NCBI GenBank assembly: GCA_015486705.1
Contig: WFRG01000066.1
Location: 1-6,597, forward strand
Direction: 5' to 3'
Length of the DNA stretch: 6,597 bases
Origin: Hippea sp.
GTDB lineage: Bacteria; Campylobacterota_A; Desulfurellia; Desulfurellales; Hippeaceae
A program made the position numbers and the translations under genes. The stretch's first letter is position 1; each line of letters begins with the position of its first letter. The notes below the pieces were generated by a model. That model was not told the DNA's origin. It ran no database searches and saw only the letters and a program-made list of their open reading frames with translations. Shown here piece after piece: positions 1 to 4,684 of the stretch.

Positions 1-77
1 AATAGAACCAAACCTTTTTTATCATCCATACTATTTGTCTCATACGCCCAAAATTTATTTTCTGTTTTTTCAATCAT
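1..77 (-). CDS. 5' end of an unidentified gene, cut by the window edge
   Basis: An open frame runs without a stop from ATG at 77 to the left edge. It gives 25 codons, beginning MIEKTENKFWAYETNSMDDK. A good ribosome binding site (AAAGGTGAG, five bases before the ATG) decides the start. An ATG at 113 in the same frame would add 12 residues but has a poorer site. Nothing in the short segment identifies a family. It is on the same strand as the replication operon but separated from it by about 200 bp, so it may be the next gene of that transcript or have its own promoter. The existence of a gene is moderately supported; its product is unknown. Confidence 0.45.
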   Translation of the reverse strand, partial: MIEKTENKFWAYETNSMDDKKGLVL

Positions 78-94
78 TGTCTCACCTTTTGTTT

Positions 95-205
95 TTAGTT
101 TCTTTTTATCCATAACACATATCCCTTTTTGAACTTAATAGAGATATTTCGCTTAACTCGTTTATACCTAAACCATTTAGATATACCGCTATTTTTATAA
201 GACAT
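95..205 (-). CDS. possible 36-aa very basic peptide
   Basis: A short frame from ATG at 205 to TAA at 95 encodes MSYKNSGISKWFRYKRVKRN and 16 more residues, about a third of them Lys or Arg. A GGGAGGTG sequence lies upstream, but 17 bases from the ATG, too far for a normal ribosome binding site. The frame ends 17 bases before the start of the truncated gene at 77, so it could be a leader peptide. An AT-rich intergenic region easily gives such a frame by chance, and I hold this call weakly. Otherwise 78-280 holds nothing I can name. Confidence 0.2.
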   Translation of the reverse strand: MSYKNSGISKWFRYKRVKRNISIKFKKGYVLWIKRN

Positions 206-280
206 AAAAACTGTTTATATACACCTCCCTTTGAGAGACTATTATTCTTTACTTCTTTTAGTGTTCAGTGACATATTAAC

Positions 281-505
281 TTAATCTTCCTTAAACTCCT
301 CAAGCCACGAGAAAAGCTTTCCTTCTTTTATTTCTCTCTCAAGGTTTTTCTTGAGCCTCTCTACCCACTCCTCATCTGACAGGTCAAAATCTTCTTTATA
401 CTCTCCGTGTGCTTTCGCTAATAGTATATCTTCCTGAATTTCTCTGAGCTTTTCTCTGTCCCTTTCACTCCAGTATTCTACAGGAAAGTCAAGAATTTTT
501 CCCAT
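281..505 (-). CDS. small acidic hypothetical protein (74 aa)
   Basis: Last complete gene of the rep operon. From ATG at 505 it encodes 74 residues, beginning MGKILDFPVEYWSERDREKL, charged and apparently all helical, with many Glu and Asp towards the C-terminus (ends SWLEEFKED). There is no signal peptide or membrane segment. I do not recognise the family. Size, acidity and position in a plasmid operon would suit an antitoxin or a DNA-mimic-like accessory protein, but no partner toxin is visible. A run of eight G lies six bases before this ATG and would be the only ribosome binding site. The alternative start, GTG at 532, would overlap the nuclease gene by 8 bases and add nine residues, two of them Gly encoded by the G run. 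I prefer the ATG. Confidence 0.65.
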   Translation of the reverse strand: MGKILDFPVEYWSERDREKLREIQEDILLAKAHGEYKEDFDLSDEEWVERLKKNLEREIKEGKLFSWLEEFKED

Positions 506-511
506 GAAAAA

Positions 512-519
512 CCCCCCCC
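512..519 (-). repeat. G8 homopolymer at the start of the 281-505 gene
   Basis: Eight consecutive C on the given strand (G on the coding strand) sit between the nuclease stop and the ATG at 505, where a Shine-Dalgarno sequence belongs. If the GTG at 532 is used, the run is coding and a one-base slip would shift the frame. Confidence 0.6.
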
Positions 520-524
520 TGCTC

Positions 525-1088
525 TCACTCACACAAACACTCCATAATCTCTCTATTCTCGCCCCACAATCCTTTTCTCTCCACTTTCGCCTCTTCCGTC
601 AGCCTCTCTAATTTCTCAAACTCTTTCTCACTTAATTTTCTGCTCTTGTGCCCTTTATACTTATACACACAAGCATAGCCGTCCGCCACTTCTTTCTCGT
701 TGTAGTTTGTCCCGTTAGGCAAGATAATAAACGCCAGCGTCCTACCGTAGTATCCTTTTCCCTTTGTTATAACCGTCACCTTCTCTCCTTTATAAAGCAT
801 CGTTTTTGCGTGCTTTGTGGCAAGCAAGCCAAGTCTTCTCATTTGCTTGAAAGTCGTATGGCACATCTCTATGTCCTTGTCCATCTTTCTTGACGGGTAT
901 TCCTCAGGCGTGTCAATGCCGAGCAGTCGAAGCTTAACCCTTTTGCCGTGCATTTTCACCCAAATAGTGTCGCCGTCTGAGATTTTGAGAACGACGGCTT
1001 GGTAGGTGGCGGAGAAGGATACGGTAGAAACAAAAACAAATAAAAAAGTGATTACTAACAATCGTTTAGACGTAATTACCTCATACAT
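525..1088 (-). CDS. secreted staphylococcal-nuclease-like (thermonuclease) protein, 187 aa
   Basis: SNase-family nucleases (OB fold) cut DNA and RNA in a calcium-dependent way. Family marks read from the sequence: SDGDTIWV (residues 37-44), then RLLGIDTPEE (54-63), which aligns with the Arg35, Asp40, Thr41 and Glu43 active-site cluster of the S. aureus enzyme. YYGRTLAFI (113-121) supplies the equivalent of Arg87 (here Arg116). GYACVY and AKVERKGLWG near the C-terminus are typical of bacterial homologues. The first 27 residues (Lys8-Arg9, a hydrophobic run 10-26, then SFSA) look like a Sec signal peptide, so the mature enzyme probably acts outside the cytoplasm. Its ATG lies three bases after the stop of the upstream gene, so translation is probably coupled. 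Plasmid-borne secreted nucleases of this type are common; a role in DNA processing, defence or nutrition cannot be chosen from sequence. Confidence 0.92.
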   Translation of the reverse strand: MYEVITSKRLLVITFLFVFVSTVSFSATYQAVVLKISDGDTIWVKMHGKRVKLRLLGIDTPEEYPSRKMDKDIEMCHTTFKQMRRLGLLATKHAKTMLYKGEKVTVITKGKGYYGRTLAFIILPNGTNYNEKEVADGYACVYKYKGHKSRKLSEKEFEKLERLTEEAKVERKGLWGENREIMECLCE

Positions 1089-1091
1089 CTT

Positions 1092-1403
1092 CTACAGACC
1101 AAACAACCTTGCCCAAAACGACTTTTTTGTTTGCTGTTGCTTAAGCTCAGCGAGTTGCTTATCTTTTTCTTCAATAGCACCTTTTAACCGACCGATTTCG
1201 TATATAGCCTTCTGTAGTTGTTCTTTTTCTTGTTTGTATTCGTTGAACGGCACGAGTGCCTTGTTTTTCTTTAAGTCGTGTATATCACTCACAACCACCC
1301 TGAATAACTCATTTTCACTCTTGACGTTGTAAATAGACAACAGCTCCTTAAACTTCTCATCAGTTTCTTTATCAATCCTAAAACTCTTTCTAATTATTAT
1401 CAT
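1092..1403 (-). CDS. ribbon-helix-helix-like protein with coiled coil (103 aa)
   Basis: Residues 1-41 (MIIIRKSFRIDKETDEKFKE onward) have the pattern of a ribbon-helix-helix DNA-binding domain: a basic beta-strand, a first helix from about 11, a turn at NVKSENE (26-32) and a second helix. From about 55 to 92 the protein is a charged heptad-like helix (KEQLQKAIYEIGRLKGAIEE), probably a coiled coil. It ends in KKSFWARLFGL, a short basic amphipathic tail. This architecture occurs in plasmid accessory proteins such as MobC-like or copy-number/partition regulators; no exact family is evident. The start is set by AAGGAG nine bases before the ATG. The gene is downstream of rep, and three operator-like repeats lie just before it, which suggests autoregulation. 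No relaxase gene is visible to support mobilisation. Confidence 0.75.
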   Translation of the reverse strand: MIIIRKSFRIDKETDEKFKELLSIYNVKSENELFRVVVSDIHDLKKNKALVPFNEYKQEKEQLQKAIYEIGRLKGAIEEKDKQLAELKQQQTKKSFWARLFGL

Positions 1404-1420
1404 AACGCCATTCTCCTTGA

Positions 1421-1463
1421 CTTGACAGCATGTGACGGCAATTTGATGTCAAATGCTGTCAAA
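1421..1463. promoter_or_regulatory. operator-like repeat cluster between rep and the RHH gene
   Basis: Two adjacent 10-bp direct repeats, TGATGTCAAA (1444-1453) and TGCTGTCAAA (1454-1463), differ at one base. An inverted copy, TTGACAGCA, lies at 1422-1430. Outer arms TTGACAGCAT (1422-1431) and ATGCTGTCAA (1453-1462) form a perfect 10-bp inverted repeat. A 10-bp spacing suits tandem binding of RHH dimers, and the next gene encodes an RHH-like protein. No clear -10 box is seen here, so the repeats could also act on read-through transcription or mRNA structure. Confidence 0.55.
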
Positions 1464-1475
1464 CTTCAGAAAAGC

Positions 1476-2708
1476 CTATTCTAACAAGGATTTCTTCTCT
1501 TTAGCCTTATTCAATAACCAATCCTCGCTTACTTTATACCATTCGTAACGTTCTTCACCATTCTTATCTTTCCAATCAAGCCTAACAAGATACTCGTCTT
1601 CATATTCTTCCACATGTCCAATCACGGATTCTATTTTCTCTCCATTAACCTCAAGTATATCAACAGCTCCAATAGCGTCTTTTACTGTTATAACATCACT
1701 CTCTATCTTTTCAGCTCCAGCATAATCCTTTTCCAAGGCTCTCTTAAGATACGCTATAAAATCTTTAACCTTACCCGCCTCAAACTTCTTAACAACATAC
1801 TCTATTTGAGCCTTTACATAGTCTTTCCCTTTTTCTTTCAGCCCACCAAGAACAATAGCAATCAAGTTCATCTTCTCTCTAAACTCGCCCGGTATTAAAG
1901 CAAGTAGTTCTTTAGCCTCTTCATTCTCTTTCAACTCATCGCTAATTACCTTTTTAGCTTGTTGTTTAAACTTTAATTGAGCGGGTTTAGGCTTCACATG
2001 AAACTTTATACTCGTATAAGCTTTACCGTCTTTTTTGAGTTCATAAGATACCGTAAAATCGGTGTGCGGATTTTCGCTTATTTCTCTACAAGCAGGATCT
2101 AATACATACTTCCGCAAGTCCGGCATTCTTGGATACTTATTTTCCACACCAAACATCTTTCGAAAATCTCTCATAGACATCTCAGGGACTTTAACTTTCT
2201 CGTAATCTTTTATCAGCTCATAAAGCAAAATAGCATATTTACTTTTTAGTCCTTTAACTACAACCAAGTCTATTTTCGCGAACACTCCATTTTTCTTTAT
2301 CATCGCTTCCCTTACAATTCTGGGTAACGAATAACCAATTACTGTTTTACCAATCTCTTTATCAAAATCGACTTTTACATCATTCAAAACGCTTGATATT
2401 CCCCAAGTTTCACCGTCTTTTCTCAAGTAGTTATACTCAATCTTTATATCAACCAAATCTCTTATTATTTGCTTAAGCCTCTGCTTATTCGGTTTCTCAA
2501 GTTCAAGAGCTCCTATAATCTCAGAAAGCGAAATATTGAAGTAATCCTTTTTTATATCTCTTTTAAGCTCATTTTTAGCTTCAAATAAGAACACGTCATA
2601 TAACTTCCTTTGTAGAGCATTCATATCACCAACTATCGCTATGGCCCCACTCGGCTTCTCAAGTATTACTAAGTGTCTTTTCTTCATCATCTCAAGCAAC
2701 TTACCCAT
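1476..2708 (-). CDS. plasmid replication initiator, Rep_3 / RepB family (410 aa)
   Basis: Initiators of this family bind iterons as monomers, melt the origin and recruit host DnaB, and their dimers repress their own gene. Two winged-helix domains can be traced: about 25-130 (ALQRKLYDVFLFEAKNELKR, then the LSEIIGALEL helix) and about 140-240 (KGLKSKYAILLYELIKDYE, MSMRDFRKMFGV, the DPACREISE helix, then the beta wing SYELKKDGKAYTSIKFHVK). Those motifs are the family signature. Beyond 240 is an unusually long C-terminal extension: a helical part (about 250-330, including YVKAQIEYVVKKFEAGKVKD) and a small beta-rich tail (340-400). ATG at 2708 is chosen because AAAGGAGG ends seven bases upstream; a TTG 18 bases earlier overlaps that site. 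A consensus promoter and four iterons lie directly upstream, which confirms the role by context. Confidence 0.93.
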   Translation of the reverse strand: MGKLLEMMKKRHLVILEKPSGAIAIVGDMNALQRKLYDVFLFEAKNELKRDIKKDYFNISLSEIIGALELEKPNKQRLKQIIRDLVDIKIEYNYLRKDGETWGISSVLNDVKVDFDKEIGKTVIGYSLPRIVREAMIKKNGVFAKIDLVVVKGLKSKYAILLYELIKDYEKVKVPEMSMRDFRKMFGVENKYPRMPDLRKYVLDPACREISENPHTDFTVSYELKKDGKAYTSIKFHVKPKPAQLKFKQQAKKVISDELKENEEAKELLALIPGEFREKMNLIAIVLGGLKEKGKDYVKAQIEYVVKKFEAGKVKDFIAYLKRALEKDYAGAEKIESDVITVKDAIGAVDILEVNGEKIESVIGHVEEYEDEYLVRLDWKDKNGEERYEWYKVSEDWLLNKAKEKKSLLE

Positions 2709-2730
2709 TAACTCGCCTCCTTTCAAGTTT

Positions 2731-2758
2731 ATTATAATACGAGTAGAATAAATGTCAA
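2731..2758 (-). promoter_or_regulatory. sigma70-type promoter of the rep operon
   Basis: On the minus strand TTGACA (2753-2758) and TATAAT (2731-2736) both match consensus exactly, 16 bp apart. The promoter is about 23 bp upstream of the rep ATG and only seven bases from the first iteron. Initiator bound at the iterons could therefore occlude RNA polymerase, the usual autorepression in iteron plasmids. Confidence 0.88.
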
Positions 2759-2764
2759 GTTTCG

Positions 2765-2862
2765 TCTCTCACTGAGGTAGGCATTTTCTCTCACTGAGGT
2801 AGGCATTTTCTCTCACTGAGGTAGGCATTTTCTCTCACTGAGGTAGGCATTTTCTCTCACTG
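2765..2862. repeat. iterons of the replication origin: four 22-bp direct repeats plus a 10-bp partial copy
   Basis: Units start at 2765, 2787, 2809 and 2831 and are identical. Each begins TCTCTCACTG and continues AGGTAGGCATTT. A fifth unit at 2853-2862 stops after TCTCTCACTG. The 22-bp period places all copies on one face of the helix, as in RepA, RepE and pi iterons. With rep next door this is the origin's initiator-binding array. The complete identity of the copies points to recent homogenisation or strong constraint. Confidence 0.93.
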
Positions 2863-2903
2863 TTTTTTCGAAAACCCGCATAGAAACGCCAATTTTTTTG
2901 ACG

Positions 2904-2940
2904 AAAACTCTTTAAAACTCTTTAAAACTTTTTAAAAACA
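2904..2940. other. AT-rich repeats, candidate DNA-unwinding element
   Basis: Three consecutive 10-bp units read AAAACTCTTT, AAAACTCTTT, AAAACTTTTT (2904-2933), followed by an A run. AT-rich repeats beside iterons are the usual melting site of theta-replicating plasmids. No good DnaA box (TTATNCACA) was found between here and the iterons. Confidence 0.65.
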
Positions 2941-2989
2941 ACAACCCGAGATCCTACCAACTCACCAGCTCCTACCGTAATACAGTCTC

Positions 2990-3283
2990 CCTACCAACCA
3001 AAAGCCGTTGCCTACACCCACCCACCACCCCGTCGTCGTCGTTGTTTTTTTAATTTTTAAGAACAACAAGAAAGAAAAAAAATCGGATACGCTTCGCTTC
3101 ACTTCGTTGTATTTCTCCCCTACCGCTACGAAGAAAACCCAAAGAAGAAATCCTCGCTACACGGGGAGAAATACAACTTCGTTTCGCTATATGGATAAAA
3201 AATCAATATCAATTAAGCGGATGAAGTTTGTTTATTCGATCAGACGCCCTACCCGAATATAGAGCTCCTACCAACCAAAAGCC
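2990..3283 (+). repeat. 17-bp direct repeat at 2990-3006 and 3267-3283
   Basis: CCTACCAACCAAAAGCC occurs identically at both positions, 277 bp apart, bracketing the 15-bp inverted repeat at 3106-3177. Exact copies flanking a segment could mark an insertion or duplication boundary, or could simply be conserved binding sites. Confidence 0.8.
3106..3177. repeat. 15-bp perfect inverted repeat with 42-bp spacer
   Basis: GTTGTATTTCTCCCC (3106-3120) is the exact complement of GGGGAGAAATACAAC (3163-3177). The arms are flanked by several CTTCG motifs. It has no T-run, so it is not a simple terminator. It may be a cruciform, a protein-binding site or the ends of a very small insertion. Confidence 0.7.
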
Positions 3284-3339
3284 TCTTTTCTTGTAAGAGC
3301 AACAAGCAAGATAACACGCCCCCTTTTCCTGTCCCTACC

Positions 3340-3838
3340 AAGCAAATCTTTGTTATTAGCCAAAATATACCGCTATCGCGAAAGGATAGACTTAACTTTA
3401 TACCCAACATAGAGTTACTCAAGCAATCTCTACTTTCAAAAAACTCCCCGCGCACGGCCCTCAAAACGCCCTCAGATTGACAGAAACGCCCCTATTTGCT
3501 CAAAGTCGGGCGGGAGTCGATATATTAATCGAATTTGAAAAACTTGACGCCTTAAAACGCGTTATTTTAGACGTTATAAATCCTCTCGCCCCAGGCGGTC
3601 GGCAAGGAAGGGGGGGGCGTGATCTTTTTTCCCCTTTAAGGAAAGACGCAAGATGCAGTTAACTGCTCTCAATGTCTCTATACTACAAGCACGATAGATA
3701 CAACGATTTCGCACTTTTCAGAAGCAAATTTAACTCCGAAAAAACAACGCAAAACACGGGGTTATTTTTGTTTTAAAATTCAAATAGAACGGCGTTATAT
3801 CAACGTTCTTTAATAACGTGAAAAATGGAGTTATCGAA
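3340..3838. other. non-coding stretch, nothing identified
   Basis: Short frames here lack ribosome binding sites and protein-like composition. The region has mixed base composition, a G8 run at 3610-3617 and a weak CTATC/GATAG hairpin (3373-3389). I see no gene, RNA or mobile element that can be supported. Confidence 0.5.
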
Positions 3839-3855
3839 AAAAGCCAAAGGCTTTT
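3839..3855 (-). terminator. possible small terminator hairpin
   Basis: AAAAGCC (3839-3845), AAA, GGCTTTT (3849-3855) form a short hairpin. Read on the minus strand it is followed by a run of six T, as in an intrinsic terminator. The stem has only three GC pairs, and no minus-strand gene ends nearby, so the call is weak. Confidence 0.3.
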
Positions 3856-4078
3856 AAAATAGTGCGTGAGCCGTCCCGCAAAGGTTATCTTCGAAGCGGA
3901 AAGGCGAAACGCTTGACGCGTAAGCGTCTTCAAGCACGTCGGCACGAGAACTCAAAAATTAGTAAGAACTCAAGCGTGCGTAAATAAGCACAAGCAAGCA
4001 GTATGTTTTTTGCGTCAGTCTTGTTTTTCTCGTTTAATAGAGCAAAAAACAACGCTCGGTAGAGCGTAAAATAGACAG

Positions 4079-4102
4079 ACTACAGAAAACTACAGACTAC
4101 AG
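4079..4102 (+). repeat. three copies of ACTACAG
   Basis: ACTACAG is at 4079-4085, 4089-4095 and 4096-4102. The last two are contiguous and the first is three bases away. The cluster lies 12 bases after one of the small hairpins. Role unknown. Confidence 0.6.
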
Positions 4103-4192
4103 GAAAAGCTTATAAACTCAAGCATTCTAACCTGTTATGGGATACAGAATAATATATACTTGACTTTCCCCGCTTTTGGCAGCAATATATTA

Positions 4193-4217
4193 GTGCCTAC
4201 TCGCCCATGAGTGGCAC
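4193..4217. repeat. inverted repeat with 9-bp arms and 6-base centre
   Basis: GTGCC-T-ACTC, centre GCCCAT, then GAGT-GGCAC, with one bulged T. Near-symmetrical arms of 9-10 bp around a 6-base centre resemble the core site of a tyrosine recombinase, and such a gene starts at 6383. It could equally be another hairpin of the surrounding non-coding region. Confidence 0.45.
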
Positions 4218-4379
4218 GATCTTTAGGCCGGTAAAAACGCACGGAAGTGCGTAGAAAAACGCCCGTAAGGGCGTAGGAAACAGACTAAAGAAACGTAAAT
4301 AGACAAAAGAGACAAAACCCACCTTGCGCTCAAGGAGCGCCCAAAAATCACTAAATTAACCATAAATTCCGTAATAATA

Positions 4380-4407
4380 GTTAAGATTTAACATATAGAT
4401 ATATTTT
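4380..4407 (+). promoter_or_regulatory. AT-rich region likely to hold the promoter of the structured RNA
   Basis: Directly before the RNA the sequence becomes very AT-rich, with TATA-like boxes (TATAGA at 4394, TATATT at 4400) and a GTTAA-GAT-TTAAC palindrome (4380-4392) that could be an operator. No good -35 box can be fixed, so the exact start is unknown. Confidence 0.3.
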
Positions 4408-4527
4408 TGTTTAAAAAACGGAGAGAGGGAGAGTTTGGCCTGTAGGTCTTATTCCGTGTTTACACGGGATAGGGCTGTCCCGGGGCTACCAGAGGGAGTG
4501 GCGCCCCTCAAGTACCCGGGACGGGGA

Positions 4528-4561
4528 CCGCCGGATGCACGGAGACGTGCTCGTCCGGTAG
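4528..4561 (+). ncRNA. group II intron domain V (catalytic hairpin)
   Basis: Exactly 34 nt with the domain V plan. The 5' strand is CCGCCGGA-U, the upper stem GCACG with GAGA tetraloop and CGTGC, the two-base bulge TC, then G and the 3' strand TCCGGTAG. The triad position reads CGC (4529-4531), the form used in group IIC introns rather than AGC. The conserved G-U wobble is present (G4530, T4559), as is the U-G pair beside the bulge (T4536, G4553). Oddities: the bulge is UC where AC-like sequences are usual, and the triad C4529 faces A4560, a mismatch. Confidence 0.68.
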
Positions 4562-4600
4562 GGAACGGGGGCTCGCGGCTGGCAACCGCGTTCTACCCAC
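4561..4600 (+). ncRNA. domain VI-like hairpin with branch-point A and 3' splice site
   Basis: GAACG (4563-4567) pairs with CGTTC (4589-4593), with further pairing inside. Then T4594-A4595 are unpaired and CC (4596-4597) can pair back to GG at 4561-4562. A4595 is thus a bulged A on the 3' strand of the first hairpin after domain V, as expected of the branch point; CTACCC resembles bacterial domain VI. Group II introns end in AY: candidates are AC at 4599-4600 or AT at 4602-4603. The second lies 8 nt from A4595, the more usual distance. Confidence 0.5.
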
Positions 4601-4684
4601 TATCAGGCCGAAAAGGCCAAAAGGATACGGGCGACGGGGAAATAGTCTGAGGGTATTTTCATCAGGTTTAGGCCCGCAGGCTCG
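4601..4684 (+). other. predicted exon that back-splicing would release as an RNA circle
   Basis: This is the stretch between the domain VI-like 3' splice site (after 4600 or 4603) and the GTGTG 5' splice site at 4685, so 84 or 81 nt. It folds itself: GGCC-GAAAA-GGCC (4606-4618), TATC/GATA (4601-4604 with 4624-4627) and CGGGC/GCCCG (4628-4632 with 4672-4676). Its last six bases GGCTCG (4679-4684) are the candidate IBS1. No start codon with a ribosome binding site is seen, so it is probably not translated. Confidence 0.45.

Larger units (their letters stand above)
2953..3339 (+). repeat. seven scattered CCTACC motifs (iteron core, opposite orientation)
   Basis: Exact CCTACC occurs at 2953, 2971, 2990, 3119, 3248, 3267 and 3334, all on the plus strand; four are followed by AA. 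Its complement GGTAGG is the centre of the iteron. The density is far above chance for an AT-rich stretch. Possible meaning: a second, degenerate set of initiator sites facing the iterons, as in incompatibility or copy-control loci. Confidence 0.6.
3915..4340. repeat. dispersed family of small GNRA-type hairpins
   Basis: Hairpins recur through this gene-free stretch. Three share one plan: ACGCTC-GGTA-GAGCGT (4052-4067), ACGCAC-GGAA-GTGCGT (4237-4252) and ACGCCC-GTAA-GGGCGT (4259-4274). Related ones are GACGC-GTAA-GCGTC (3915-3928) and GCGCTC-AAG-GAGCGC (4326-4340). In the first three the fifth stem pair is T-A, A-T and C-G in turn, so the pairing is kept while the sequence changes. The flanks are A-rich. 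The features fit an RNA or single-stranded DNA structure; function unknown. Elsewhere in 3856-4420 I see no gene. Confidence 0.65.

Noticed and set aside
648..1332. Plus-strand frames inside the nuclease and RHH genes
   Set aside because: Antisense shadows of well-supported minus-strand genes.
2765..2862. CRISPR array
   Set aside because: The 22-bp repeats are directly contiguous without spacers and lie beside rep; they are iterons.
3249..3464. Minus-strand frame of 71 codons
   Set aside because: Overlaps the repeat region, no ribosome binding site, protein composition not convincing.
3477..3662. Plus-strand frame of 61 codons
   Set aside because: Starts with TTG without a ribosome binding site and crosses a G8 run; the C-terminal part is low-complexity Gly/Arg.
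3730..3945. Minus-strand frame of 71 codons
   Set aside because: Includes the hairpin at 3839-3855 and part of the 3915 hairpin; no ribosome binding site and no domain-like pattern.
4641..4665. Hammerhead-like CTGA core in the predicted exon
   Set aside because: The sequence reads CTGAGGG and lacks the CUGANGA and GAAA core arrangement with three helices.
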